A stretch of DNA of 64,000 nucleotides from Bedellia somnulentella (Eukaryota > Arthropoda > Insecta > Lepidoptera > Bedelliidae): assembly GCA_963576735.1 (NCBI GenBank), contig OY755197.1:1624501-1688500 (forward strand). The letters run 5' to 3'. The notes beneath the pieces were generated by a model. That model was not told the DNA's origin. It ran no database searches and saw only the letters and a program-made list of their open reading frames with translations. A program made the translations under genes and the position numbers. Below are positions 23,789-33,721 of the stretch, piece by piece. Each line of letters begins with the position of its first letter. Within the stretch, counting starts at the first letter, position 1.

Positions 23789-23876
23789 ACATACATACAT
23801 ATACTCACGGCTATATTTCCTTAAGAAGGGCAGCCAGAGCTTCGAAATCAAAAAATTATTCAGCCACTTTGGGAAG
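23789..23876 (-). mobile_element. SINE A, split copy
   Basis: Tail half of a reverse copy. It continues at 24002-24016 and 24274-24375, being broken by a LINE 3' end and by another SINE A (24021-24270, duplication AAAGATTG). Confidence 0.6.
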
Positions 23877-24001
23877 TTTATTTATTTATTTATTTATTAA
23901 GGACAAACAATGGTAACAAATTTTATACATACATTGGTGATAAAAGACATTAAATGTTATTGTCAATTCGTTACTTTGACGTTTATCACGAGGACATAAG
24001 T
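23877..24001 (-). mobile_element. Short LINE 3' end inserted in SINE A
   Basis: Begins with TTTA repeats (minus-strand tail) and about 100 bp of 3' UTR. It splits a SINE A copy (GAAGTT... resumes as GTTAAGCGAGGAAAG). Confidence 0.6.
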
Positions 24002-24020
24002 TAAGCGAGGAAAGATTGAA

Positions 24021-24270
24021 CATACATACATATACATATACTCACGGCTATAAATCCCTAGAAGGAGTAGCCAGAGCTAAGGAATTAGAAATTCCTCAGC
24101 CACTTTTGGAAGTTGAGTGGGGAAAGGATGGTGAAGTAAAGGTTGTTGGTGATGGGTCTCCTACGGCATCGCCCAAAAATCCCTTAAAAGCCCGAAAACC
24201 GTTTGTCGCCTCTTACGTACACCCATCGGTAGAAACGGGGTAGTGCTATTCTAAGCCGACACTACACGGC
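24021..24270 (-). mobile_element. SINE A inserted in an older SINE A
   Basis: Full-length reverse copy, flanked by AAAGATTG. Confidence 0.75.
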
Positions 24271-24431
24271 AAAGATTGTAATATAATTATTTTTGGTGAT
24301 GGGTTTCCAACCGCATCGTCCCGCCCCGATACCCTTAGTTGCCTCTTACGAACGCCAACGGGGAGAAATTGGCACCGTTAACAACCATGATAAATTAACC
24401 TTAAAAGTGACTTTACTTTTTATTTTATTTT

Positions 24432-24552
24432 GCTGTGTAGTGTCGGCTTAGAATAGCACTACCCCATTTCTTTCGGTGGGTGTACGTAAGAGGCGACTAA
24501 CGGTATTGGGGCTTTTAAGGGATTTTTGGGCGATTCGGTTGTAGACCTATCA
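24432..24552 (+). mobile_element. SINE A, first third, host of a nest
   Basis: Head to GTAGACCTATC, where the LINE starts. Continues at 27600-27651 and 28016-28120. Confidence 0.8.
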
Positions 24553-24947
24553 AAAGTAAAAGTAAAAGTAAAAAAATCTTTATTCAGTCCCTCATATTAT
24601 ACAACATGTAAATACAACAATCGCACAAATTACACACAATGAGAGCCAAAAAGGCGCCGACTCAGCATATGTACACTAGAGTTTTGGCTTTAATGCACGC
24701 TGATTTTCAGCCGGGACCCATGAAAAATACATAAAATAAGATAAAACCTAAACTAAAAAACAAAACATTTAACCATTGAAACACAAATCGAAAGCTAATA
24801 ATAATAACAAAACTAAAAAAGAACACGAAATGTTAACTTTAATGACATCTTTCTAATCCTTCACCGACATATAAGCATAAAACCATATTCATAATGTTTT
24901 AATACATTTATGTATATATATATTTATAATAAACTTACACATACATA

Positions 24948-24974
24948 CGAGGGCTGCTATTTATGTATCCGGAA
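24948..24974. repeat. Mariner left terminal inverted repeat
   Basis: 27 bp, exact inverse of 26212-26238; flanked outside by TA (24946-24947). Confidence 0.95.
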
Positions 24975-25012
24975 TAAAAAAAAGAAACAAACATATATCA
25001 ATTAATATGGTT

Positions 25013-26083
25013 TTATTGCTTCTCAAAATATTCGCCGCTCAGATCTATACACTTTTGCATGCGTTGAAACCAATTTTCATAGCACTTTTTCCACTCAGAC
25101 TGAGGTATCTCCAAAACGTGCATTTTGAACGCATCGACTGCCTCTTCGCGGCTCGAAAAACGTTGACCACGTAATTTTTTCTTCACATTTGGAAATAAAT
25201 AAAAATCATTGGGTGCCAAATCAGGGCTGTACGGCGGATGACCTGTCAATTCGATCTTTTGAGCTTCTAAAAACTGAGTTGTGACGGCCGACCTGTGACA
25301 GCTAGCATTGTCGTGATGCAGAATGATTCTACGTTGTCGGTTAGTCTTTCTTATTTGTTCAAAGACTTCCGGCAAACAAATGGTCGTATACCACTCCGAA
25401 TTAACAGTTTTACGATTCTCTAAAGGCACTGTAGCTACATGGCCATTTATACCAAAAAAACAAGCGACCATTTGCTTCAATGTGCTTTTTGCACGAATAA
25501 CTTTTGTTGGGTTCGGCTCATCTTGGAACACCCACACCGTGGACTGCTGCTTAGTTTCGGGGTCGTAAGCGTAGATCCAAGATTCGTCACCTGTGTAGAT
25601 ATTATAAACAGCTTTTGACGCACCACGGTTGTATTTTTTTAACATTTCTTTGCACCAATCGACACGAGCCTGTTTTTGATCAATACTCAAGTTGTGCGGA
25701 ATCCAACGGGAGCAAATTTTTTTTACAGCTAAATGTTCATGAAGTATCTTATGTATGCTCGTCATACTAATGCCCAGAGATGCCTCTATCTCACGATATG
25801 TAACATGACGATCTTGAGTTATTAGTTCCCGGACAGCATCGATGTTTTGAGGTACAACGACCGTTTTAGGGCGACCTTCTTTAATTTCATCAGTAAGCTT
25901 AGATCGTCCACGATTAAACTCGCTAAACCAGTGATACACAGTGGTCTTTGAGGGTGCTTCATCCCCAAAAGTTGAAGTAAGCTGATCGATGCACTGTTTT
26001 TGAGTTAGACCACGCCGAAAATCGTAAAAAATCATGGCACGAAAATGTTCACGAGTTAAATCCATGGTGGTGAAGACACGCAA
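25013..26083 (-). CDS. Mariner transposase, intact
   Basis: 356 residues (338 or more in the family). It cuts and pastes the surrounding element by recognising its terminal repeats in the nucleus. The N-terminal half has the paired helix-turn-helix DNA-binding region (LTQKQCIDQLTSTFG..., YREIEASLGISMTSIHKIL). The catalytic DDD triad is present: D in TGDESWIYAYD, D in LHHDNASCH, and D in SPDLAPNDFYLFP, with 34 residues between the last two (DD34D). The linker motif WIPHNL (usual WVPHEL) is seen. An alternative start is the second Met, six residues on (26065). No stop or frameshift, and termini are perfect, so it may be active or only recently silent. Confidence 0.95.
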   Translation of the reverse strand: MRVFTTMDLTREHFRAMIFYDFRRGLTQKQCIDQLTSTFGDEAPSKTTVYHWFSEFNRGRSKLTDEIKEGRPKTVVVPQNIDAVRELITQDRHVTYREIEASLGISMTSIHKILHEHLAVKKICSRWIPHNLSIDQKQARVDWCKEMLKKYNRGASKAVYNIYTGDESWIYAYDPETKQQSTVWVFQDEPNPTKVIRAKSTLKQMVACFFGINGHVATVPLENRKTVNSEWYTTICLPEVFEQIRKTNRQRRIILHHDNASCHRSAVTTQFLEAQKIELTGHPPYSPDLAPNDFYLFPNVKKKLRGQRFSSREEAVDAFKMHVLEIPQSEWKKCYENWFQRMQKCIDLSGEYFEKQ

Positions 26084-26211
26084 TTTTCAAAATGACGCTA
26101 CGATGTGAAAACAATTGACAGTCACATAAAAATAAATGTATTCTAAAGCTAAAGAGTTCTATTTTTAAATGATGTAATTACTTTTTAAATTATTGTTCTG
26201 TAAGTGGCCAG

Positions 26212-26238
26212 TTCCGGATACATAAATAGCAGCCCTCG
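26212..26238. repeat. Mariner right terminal inverted repeat
   Basis: 27 bp, exact inverse of 24948-24974; flanked outside by TA (26239-26240). Confidence 0.95.
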
Positions 26239-26347
26239 TACAATATAGACCTAAAAATTATATAAAATCTATATGAATTAAGATATTAAATATATTATAT
26301 TAATTGTATTATTGAATAATAAAAGCCATTCAGTTGCAGGTGTGATG

Positions 26348-27610
26348 TTAACTATGTTTGAAGTTATTTAACATCGTAATCTTAAGCTTCTTTTTGAATG
26401 ACGATTTATTTTTTAACTCGCGTATCGGTGGCGGTAGATCGTTCCAACACTTCGAAGCAGCGAAACGAAAACTACCCCGAAATGCTGCAGTCCGATGACT
26501 AGGAGTTAATAACAAATAATTAGAGGCACGAGTGTTGTAGCTGGATATATTCTTGGACCAAACAAGTTTTTCATACAGATACTGTGGCTTTTTCCACTTG
26601 ACAATATCGAACATTAGGGAAGCTAGGTGTAATTTTCTCCTTGTATCAAGATTGAGTAAGTTATTGCTTTTCAGATAGGGGGTGACGTGAGTCCTTGGTT
26701 GAATTTGAAAACAAAAACGAGCGCATGCATTTTGTACTCTTTGTACAAGACGCCGCGAACGCTCAAGCAAGCAGGGCCCATAGATCGAATCACCATAATT
26801 CAATTTACTGAGAACCAATGACTCACATAGCCTAACTCTGACTTCAACACTGAGACAGTTTCTTATTTTATATAATAACTTTAGTTTGTAAAAACAATTT
26901 TTTACAACTTCAGCAATATGATACTCAAATTTTAGGTCTTGGTCAAATATGATACCCAAATTGCGAGCTTTTTCTACTCTTTGCATCGATGTAGAACCAA
27001 TTTTAACGTCCGGGTTTGTATTTAAAACATGTGATATTTGTTTAGGTGTTCCCAAAATCAAAAACATGGACTTGCTAGGGTTAATAGTTAAAGTATTTTT
27101 ATTTGCCCACTGCTGGATATAATCCAAATCATCGTTTAGAAAATTAATATTTTGCTGCACATTGTTAAGGCTTACGGACTTATAAATTTGTATGTCATCA
27201 GCAAATATATGGTAGTTGCAATTTTTTATACCTTTTACCACATCAGCAGTATACAAAATGAAAATAAGAGGGCCAAGGTTTGAACCCTGAGGAGTTCCTC
27301 GAGTAATTGATAGCCGGTTTGAGTAATATGCTTGCCCATTTTTGTCAGATGTCTTCACTATTTGTGATCGTGAAGTCAGATAGCTTTCAAACCATTTAAT
27401 AGTTTTAGAATTGAAACCGTAATAATTTAATTTTGCTAAAAACAAGGGAATATTTATAGTTTCGAAGGCACGGGAACAATCCAATAAACATAATAACGTA
27501 GGCTGTCCAAGATCACGTGCGGCTAGGATATTATCCACTACGTCAAGAAGGGCAGTTGTGGTACTGTACCCTTTACGAAAACCGGATTGACGATCAGCAA
27601 TCACCAACAA
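26348..27610 (-). CDS. LINE reverse transcriptase, C-terminal 420 residues, 5'-truncated
   Basis: Open frame covering the RT fingers/palm and the thumb and tail of a CR1/Jockey-type ORF2. Visible motifs: SGFRKGYSTTTAL (motif 2a region), LLDCSRAFETI (motif A, first catalytic Asp), TRGTPQGSNLGPLIF (motif B), YHIFADDIQIY (motif C, catalytic FADD), INPSKSMFLILG (motif D) and NLGIIFD. The endonuclease domain and first RT motifs are lost by 5' truncation; the first dozen or so bases of the frame come from the flanking SINE. The frame has no stop, so insertion is fairly recent. It makes cDNA at nicked target DNA in intact elements; this copy cannot. Confidence 0.9.
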   Translation of the reverse strand: MLVIADRQSGFRKGYSTTTALLDVVDNILAARDLGQPTLLCLLDCSRAFETINIPLFLAKLNYYGFNSKTIKWFESYLTSRSQIVKTSDKNGQAYYSNRLSITRGTPQGSNLGPLIFILYTADVVKGIKNCNYHIFADDIQIYKSVSLNNVQQNINFLNDDLDYIQQWANKNTLTINPSKSMFLILGTPKQISHVLNTNPDVKIGSTSMQRVEKARNLGIIFDQDLKFEYHIAEVVKNCFYKLKLLYKIRNCLSVEVRVRLCESLVLSKLNYGDSIYGPCLLERSRRLVQRVQNACARFCFQIQPRTHVTPYLKSNNLLNLDTRRKLHLASLMFDIVKWKKPQYLYEKLVWSKNISSYNTRASNYLLLTPSHRTAAFRGSFRFAASKCWNDLPPPIRELKNKSSFKKKLKITMLNNFKHS

Positions 27611-27651
27611 CCTTTATTTTTACCATCTTTTCCCCACTCACATATCCAAAA
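27600..27651 (+). mobile_element. SINE A, middle piece
   Basis: ATCACCAACAACCTTTATTT to ACATATCCAAAA, between the LINE and SINE B. Confidence 0.75.
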
Positions 27652-28015
27652 CCGTGATAGCCCAGTGGGTAGAACACTCGGTTATCGTGTAAACGACTAG
27701 TGTTCAAGTCCTGGGTCGGGCCTAACACCAATTTGTCTTTCTAAAGAAATATGTGTGGTTAATTTATCATGGTTGTTAACGGTGAGGGAAAACATCGTGA
27801 GGAAACCCACATGACTGAGTTGTAGTTACTTAGTCATGTGACAGTGTATTCGTACAAAACGGCGATAGGCCTGCCCCCTATCACGTGAGTACACTGTCCA
27901 TGCAAAACTTGGGTACTCTGAACACCAAGTGACAAAGTGACGTGATGTTCAGAAGTATTAGTACCTCTGCCAACCCCTTCGGGGATATTCGGCGTGAACG
28001 TTTATGGTTATGGTT
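27652..28015 (+). mobile_element. SINE B inserted in SINE A
   Basis: Full length: CCGTGATAGCCCAGTGGG box A, GTTCAAGTCC box B, then the conserved body and GTTTATGGTTATGG tail. Perfect 12-bp duplication ACATATCCAAAA. Confidence 0.9.
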
Positions 28016-28120
28016 ACATATCCAAAAGTTTATTTTTATTTAAATATTTAATTCCTTAGCTCAGGCTACCCCTTCTATATAGGGATTTATAGCCGTGAGT
28101 ATATGTATGAATGTATGTAC
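28016..28120 (+). mobile_element. SINE A, last piece
   Basis: Resumes with the duplicated ACATATCCAAAA and ends GCCGTGAGTATATGTATG. Confidence 0.75.
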
Positions 28121-28222
28121 ATATGACTTGAGAAAAGACAAAATTAGTGTAGGCCTGACTCGGGATTTGAACCGTCATCGTCTGCACAATAAGCGGTGTT
28201 CTACCCACTGCGCTATCACGAT
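28118..28222 (-). mobile_element. SINE B, tRNA-like head only
   Basis: GAAAAGACAAAATTAGTGTA to CACTGCGCTATCACGATTG. Confidence 0.6.
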
Positions 28223-28305
28223 TGATATAACTTAAAATCTCTTGGTTTAAAAAGCTATCTATACACTCATTCAAAGTATCGTTGATCCTAATATTAATCG
28301 AACCG

Positions 28306-28464
28306 CGGGCTGATTATGTATCTTTAGCGACCGCGATTGTGTCGCAAGTTGCACTATTGTCGCTGTCAAAAGTGTCACATCGCATATAAATTTATGACAT
28401 TGACAACGACAATCGTGCAACTTGCGACACAATCGTCACTCGCAAAAGATACATAATCAGGGGG
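28306..28464. mobile_element. Foldback element (CTGATTATGTATC ends)
   Basis: Two arms of about 65 bp (CTGATTATGTATCTTT..., GATTGTGTCGCAAGTTGCAC) are inverse copies around 28370-28395. Confidence 0.7.
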
Positions 28465-28532
28465 CCGAAGGGTGAATTGTGAGCGAGCTATAGCTCTAGT
28501 TTTTCATTCAATTACCAAGTAAAAGCACATTC

Positions 28533-28694
28533 ACATACATACATATACTCACTTTTGGAAAGTTGAGTGGGGAAGAGATGGTAAAATAAATTCGTCTCCA
28601 ACCACATCGCCCAAATATCTTTTAAAAGCCCCAATACCGTTAGTCGCCTCTTACCGGAAGAAATGGGGTAGTGCTATTCTAAGCCGACACTACA
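28533..28694 (-). mobile_element. SINE A, internally deleted
   Basis: Tail TATACTCA is joined directly to CTTTTGGAAAGTTGAGTGG; about 80 bp lost. Confidence 0.65.
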
Positions 28695-28880
28695 ATAAAA
28701 GTACTTTCACATATTGAAAAAGTTACGCAACTTATTCGTGTAACAGAGATTAGATAATTTTAATAGGTAGTCATAGTTTTGGTAGAAATGGTTCAGTTAG
28801 TTTTCGAGTGTATCGATTATATGTTTTCGGGGATATTGAAAAAGCATATCATGTGATATTTTGTGTTACATAGAGCTGTA

Positions 28881-29016
28881 TAGCAAGCACGAGCGCTATT
28901 TTATCGACTCGATAACGGTTAGAATGAGATGGCAGTATACGATACTAAGTAAGTGCGTAAAAATGGCTGCTTTATCCCACGTGATAACTAGTTTAAACAC
29001 GGCTCGTGCTTGCCCT
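28881..29016 (+). mobile_element. MITE F
   Basis: TAGCAAGCACGAGCGC to GGCTCGTGCTTGCCC. Confidence 0.75.
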
Positions 29017-29068
29017 TGCATCCATTTATGTGTGGACGGTGTATATGTGTGACAAATATTCCTAATTG

Positions 29069-29336
29069 AGGACATAATAGTCCAATGGGTAGAACTTCCG
29101 CCTGTGAACAGACAGGCGTGAGTTCAAATCCCGGGTCGGGCCTACACCAATTTTTCTTTATTAAAGTCATATGCGTGGATAATTTATCATGGTTGTTATG
29201 GGTGCGGGAAATTATCGTGAGGAAACCCACATGGCAGAGTTGTACTTAGTCATGTGACAGTGTATTCGTACAAAACGGCGATAGGCCTGCCCCTATCTCG
29301 TGAGTACACTATCTAAGCAAAACGTGGGTACCTACT
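29069..29336 (+). mobile_element. SINE B, 3'-truncated
   Basis: ACATAATAGTCCAATGGG head to CGTGGGTACCTACTT. Confidence 0.7.
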
Positions 29337-29669
29337 TACATTCATAGAGAGGCATAAAAAAGTATGTTCTAAAACAAAGGTACTTATTGTTATAGGGTCA
29401 AAAAATTCCTATCCTGTTTTTTTAATAATTAGTGCCTTTGTTTTACTATTCATCGGATTAAGCATACTTTTTATGTCTCTTTAGGATTACAACTCAATAT
29501 CACTATTTTTGCGTTGAGCCTCTTTCGTTCTGAGAGTGCGAAATATACGTTACTATTCCTATTTTGAACTGACTTAAAACATAACAGAATTCTTACCGTA
29601 TATATAACAAAATGTAATGATTTGTTATAACAATTGTAAATGTAATTGTAATGAGTTGTTTTTTAATTA

Positions 29670-29919
29670 CTGTGTAGTGTCGGCTTAGAATAGCACTACC
29701 CCATTTCTTACGGTGGGTGTACACAAGAGGCGACTAACGTTATTGGGGCTTTTATGGAATTTTTGGGCGATGCAATTGGAGACCCATCACCAACAACCTT
29801 TATTTTACCCTCTTTTCCCCACACAACTTTCCAAAAGTGGCTGAGGAATTTCTATTCCTTAGCTCTGGCTACCCCTTCTAGGGATTTATAGCCGTGATTA
29901 TATGTATGTATGTATATGT
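29670..29919 (+). mobile_element. SINE A
   Basis: Full length; flanking GTTTTTTRATTA repeats. Confidence 0.75.
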
Positions 29920-30126
29920 TTTTTGATTATTATTTTTATGATTTTTGATTTGATTGCATTTTGTATATTGTAATAACAATAATATTGTAACAACCTATTT
30001 AAATATGGTTTTACTCAGAGACTGGTTGCACTGAGCGCATTGTAAGTCAACATTTAGATTCATTACATCTGCTCTTTTATCTATTCTGATAGGTACGTGA
30101 ACATATATTCACACATCAAGTCCAAC

Positions 30127-30180
30127 TCAAACGTTCACGCCTTCAATCCCCGAAGGGGTGGGCAGAGGTACCTACTAATA
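30127..30180 (-). mobile_element. SINE B, tail fragment
   Basis: ACGTTCACGCCTTCAATCCC, GAAGGGGTGGGCAGAGG. Confidence 0.5.
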
Positions 30181-30199
30181 CTTTGAGTGCCCTTGGTGG

Positions 30200-30540
30200 G
30201 GACATGGACTGTGATGTAAAATTTGCCTAGAATAATTTTAGACCAAGGATTACACATTTAGACCAAATAGAGAGTGCGCTCAAAAGGCAGGTCTCTGAAG
30301 TATGATGAAGAATAAAAGAACATTTACGAAAAGATTGATGGATGTGAAGCTAGAGAGGTATGCCAGGGTCGTACAAAGTAGCAATCGATAGTCCCTTCCT
30401 ACCCCATTAGGACCTAAAGGGGCGCGTGTTTAATAAATAATGTTTTGTCATAATATAATAATATAGTGGCGATCGATAGTCTCTGCCTACCCCAATGGGA
30501 ACCAACGGCGTGAGAATATGTATGTATGTATGTATGTATA
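30200..30540 (+). mobile_element. LINE C 3' fragments, two in tandem
   Basis: First piece about 30200-30425 (TTTAGACCAAATAGAGAGTG, GATTGATGGATGTGAAGC, ATCGATAGTCCCTTCCTACC). Second piece 30462-30538 repeats only the last 75 bp and ends GGCGTGAGAATATGTATG with TATG repeats. Confidence 0.6.
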
Positions 30541-30672
30541 ATAAGAAGATAGAAGACGAACTAGATAAGTTTTTGCCGTGGTGGCCGGAGGTGGCACAGA
30601 GCTGGGACGTGTGGACTCAACAGGGGGAGGGCTTTGCCCAGCAGTGGGACACTATAGTAAAGGCTACATAAA
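30541..30672 (+). pseudogene. RTE-like LINE C-terminal fragment
   Basis: Translation in one frame gives KIEDELDKFLPWWPEVAQ then SWDVWTQQGEGFAQQWDTI..., the very common end of lepidopteran RTE-type RT ORFs, followed by an A-rich tail. Immediately downstream of a LINE C fragment. Confidence 0.55.
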
Positions 30673-30907
30673 AAAAGTCATAATGTTTAAAAAATTTTTG
30701 TTTGCTCCATATGATTGATAATATCAGACACTGAAGGTAATTTTAGCGTATTAATAAAGGCATATTACCACAATATTGTATTATCAATCAACTCATGTCA
30801 GGATATATCTTGTCTGTTTTATCTTAAATCAAGAATCACTGCGCTCTTGATTTGAAGTAACTGCCAAAGCATTTATATATTATAATTACAAGGGAATATA
30901 TAAAATA

Positions 30908-30976
30908 CCAAGCTCAGTCCAGTGGTTTGAAAGTAAGGCTAACTGGGAGGCCGAGATTCGAATCCTGGGGGTGTGT
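30908..30976 (+). repeat. tRNA-like sequence (SINE head?)
   Basis: CAGTCCAGTGGTTTGAAAG resembles box A and GAGATTCGAATCCTGG box B; no matching acceptor stem is seen, so not a functional tRNA. Confidence 0.35.
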
Positions 30977-31068
30977 AAACTTACAATATTAAAAAGTTAA
31001 TTTTGCAAAATGAAAAATAATACTTACTTTTTTGCACGCCCAAAATTATAGTCTAAGTTAATTTAGTT

Positions 31069-31215
31069 TCTGTGTAGTGTCGGCTTAAAATAGCACTACC
31101 CCATTTCTTCCGATGGGTGATCGTAAGAGGCGACCATCGGTATCGGGGCTTTTTAAGTATTTTTTTGGCGATGCCCTTGAAGACCCATCACCAATAACAT
31201 TTATTTGACAATCTA
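31069..31215 (+). mobile_element. SINE A, 3'-truncated
   Basis: Head to ATTTGACAATC, then unrelated sequence. Confidence 0.6.
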
Positions 31216-31633
31216 TTCCTTAATTTGAATGTTTTTGTTCATGAAAACCTCATGTGGATATTATTAGTAATTAATAAAGAATAAATAAAGGAAAGAAAAA
31301 CGCGGTATACGGTAGGAAACGCCAACAAAAATTCAAAAAATTCAAAAATTTAAAATTTCTTTATTTGATAAAAACAAGTATTTGTAAACAATTGGTTGGG
31401 GTCTTCTTTTATTTAAGCTTAAAGCCTGTGTTAGAAAACCCCGCTCTTCAATAGAAAACATGAAAGAAAATAATTAAAATAAAAAATCATTACATAACTT
31501 AAATTAAAATCAAAATCACAATCAAAACTAAAAGTAAATTAAAATTAAATTATTTTATCTTCCTTGCCTAGGTTAGTTAATACAGAAAGCTACTATTAAT
31601 AAATTATATAAAGGTAGGTAACAAACGATTGTA

Positions 31634-31713
31634 AGTGTGTGTGTGTATGTGTGTGTTTGAGTGTATGTGCGTGTGTGTGGGCGTGTGTGTGTGTGTGTGC
31701 GCGTGCGTGTGTT
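31634..31713. repeat. GT-rich microsatellite
   Basis: Imperfect (GT)n with interspersed GC and TATG. Confidence 0.8.
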
Positions 31714-31848
31714 ATACATTCATAAAGTATTCATATTTAAGTTATTATTTCTAGTATAGCCTCTGTTTCGTTATAAGTTTTTAGTACCAACACTACTTAA
31801 AAGTTTAAAAGAAACAAAGAATAGAAGAATTTCGCGCTGGCAGCCATT

Positions 31849-31920
31849 GACACGGTAGCTCAATGGCAGAGCGACGGGGGCGTATACCCGAGGTCGCGGG
31901 TTCGATTCCCGCCTGTGTCG
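31849..31920 (+). repeat. tRNA-like sequence, not a functional tRNA
   Basis: Seven-pair acceptor stem (GACACGG/CTGTGTC), D arm GCTC...GAGC and T arm GCGGG TTCGATT CCCGC are present, but the anticodon arm has an extra base and does not form five pairs with a seven-base loop. Confidence 0.6.
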
Positions 31921-31959
31921 AAATTTTTCTTTCCTTTATTTATTCTTTATTTATTAATC

Positions 31960-32058
31960 TATGCCTTACTTAACTTTCAAAAGTGGATAAAGATAGTTCT
32001 GATTCTAAAGCTCTAGAAGATTTATGGCCGTGAGTATATGTATGTATGTATATATGTT
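31960..32058 (+). mobile_element. SINE A 3' fragment
   Basis: TTTCAAAAGTGGATAAAG...ATGGCCGTGAGTATATGTAT with TATG repeats. Confidence 0.55.
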
Positions 32059-32189
32059 GGTTGCTTTAAAAGATGATTGTTAAGAGAAAATGCAATAAGA
32101 AAATACTTATTACTACGCATATATTAGCTTCACTTGTATGTATGATTTTCAAATATAAAGAAATACAATTTGTATGAAAACATTTCATA

Positions 32190-32710
32190 GCCTTTTTAAC
32201 CGACTTCAAAAAAAGGAGTGTTCTCAATTCGACCGGTATGTTTTTTTTTTATTTTTTTTTTATGTATGTTCGCCGATTACTTCGCCATTTATGAACCGAT
32301 TTTAATTATTATTTTTTTATTCGAAAGAAGATACTCCCGGATTGGTACCTACCATGATGAGGATATCAGGGTCTGATGATGGGATCCTGGAGAAATCGAG
32401 GGGAACCCTCAAATTTTATAGGCAAATGTACCGCGTTTTACATATTTTCTGAACTTATATTGCTATTTGCTTCTGAAAATCATATTGTTATGCTGCTGAG
32501 CTGATGATAGAAGGTGTGGATCCTCAATCACTAGGTATTAGGAAACAGTTCTTTCCACATTCTATATAGATTTATACTCCTCTTCGTAGCTTTTATGAAG
32601 AGAAGTACAGGTTCACTAAACATTTCTTTTGTTATGTTATTGTTACCGAGAAAGTACCATGAGACCAGGATCTGATGATGGCATCCCAGGAAATCGAGGG
32701 GACTGTCGAA
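32190..32710. repeat. Lepidopteran interspersed repeat with AACCGACTTC end
   Basis: Begins TTTTTAACCGACTTCAAAAA; shares the ACCGACTTC word with the foldback ends at 33110 and 33630. Type not resolved. Confidence 0.4.
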
Positions 32711-32711
32711 A

Positions 32712-32890
32712 CTCACAATTATGTGACAGTGTATTTGTTCAAAACGCCGATAGGCCTGCCCTGTATAACGTGAGAACACTGCCTAATAAATCGTGGGTAC
32801 TCTGAACAACAGGTGACAATGTCACGTGATATTCAGAAGTATTACTACCTCTGCTAACCCCTTCAGGGATATTCGGCGTGAGCGTTTGAG
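32712..32890 (+). mobile_element. SINE B, 3' half
   Basis: TTATGTGACAGTGTATTTG to CGGCGTGAGCGTTTGAG. Confidence 0.6.
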
Positions 32891-33091
32891 TCTTTCTTGA
32901 GATGTAGAATTGAAGACCATCGCCTTTCGAAGGATTTTAAGAACAATGTAAGGTTACATATGGTTGAGCCTATTTAATATCGTACTATAATAGAAATACC
33001 GGAAATACGAAGAATAATACAGTAATTGTCGCTTCCTCATCCGAGAGGCATCTTTGCCAGGTCTACCCATCTCTAAAACTCGTAAAATAAA

Positions 33092-33655
33092 ATAATTTTT
33101 AACAAAAAGAAAACCGACTTCATAGAAAAACAACCGAAAATAAACAATCTAGTACTAATAAAAAGTACGAAATAAGTTTTTTAATTGAATATGAGTACTG
33201 TGATTGATACCTTAGCAATTTCTTTATTCCACACGCGTCAGTTCAACCTACCTAAATATTACAATTCTCTTAAATTAATTTTTGAGTCGGTGCCAGACAA
33301 ACAAAAGTAAATTCACCCTGCTATCTATCTCTGATTATTACAATCTTAAAAATATTATATCGTACAAAAATCAATTTACCCTACAACTACAAGGTACCCT
33401 ACATTTTACATGTGCGAAATACACACTTCTTATTATCAATAATCATCGAGGCTGGCACCGGCTCACAAATTAATTTAAGAGAATTGTAATATTTAGGTAG
33501 GTTGAACTGACGCGTGTGGAATAAAGAAATTGCTAAGGTATCAATCACAGTACTCATATTCAATTAAAAAACTTATTTCGTACTTTTTATTAGTACTAGA
33601 TTGTTTATTTTCGGTTGTTTTTCTATGAAGTCGGTTTTCTTTTTGTTAAAAATTA
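33092..33655. mobile_element. Long-armed foldback element
   Basis: Arms 33092-33296 and 33452-33655 (about 204 bp each) are nearly perfect inverse copies, ends ATAATTTTTAACAAAAAGAA; 155-bp spacer without ORF. Confidence 0.8.
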
Positions 33656-33721
33656 TAAAATGATGCCATACATGTATGTAGGGAAACCACAGTATGTTTT
33701 AATTTTACTATCTTTACATTT

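Larger units (their letters stand above)
24948..26238 (-). mobile_element. Complete mariner element
   Basis: 1291 bp, with perfect 27-bp terminal inverted repeats (left end CGAGGGCTGCTATTTATG..., right end its exact complement) flanked by TA on both sides, the mariner target duplication. It encodes an uninterrupted transposase on the minus strand. It is inserted in the 3' part of a LINE (24553-27599). Confidence 0.95.
24553..27599 (-). mobile_element. 5'-truncated non-LTR retrotransposon (CR1/Jockey group)
   Basis: Minus-strand LINE inserted in a SINE A copy; a short duplication ATCA (24549-24552 and 27600-27603) flanks it. Its 3' tail is a TTTTAC-type repeat (plus strand AAAAGTAAAAGTAAAAG at 24552-24575). 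The 3' UTR is split by the mariner element. Confidence 0.85.
31271..31957. mobile_element. Inverted-repeat element containing a tRNA-like unit
   Basis: Ends TTAATAAAGAATAAATAAAG (left) and its complement (right) form inverted repeats of about 30 bp. Inside lie a LINE 3' end (about 31325-31800), a GT microsatellite (31634-31713) and a 72-nt tRNA-like sequence (31849-31920). Confidence 0.6.

Noticed and set aside
24016..24243. Recurrent peptide (LEIPQPLLEVEWGKDG, GDGSPTASPKNPL) in many short frames
   Set aside because: It is simply one reading frame of SINE A copies on one strand; it recurs at 3747, 8848, 17409, 22454, 36770 and elsewhere with frameshifts and no common start, so it is not a gene family.
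31849..31920. Possible tRNA gene
   Set aside because: The anticodon arm is malformed and the unit lies in a repeated inverted-repeat element.
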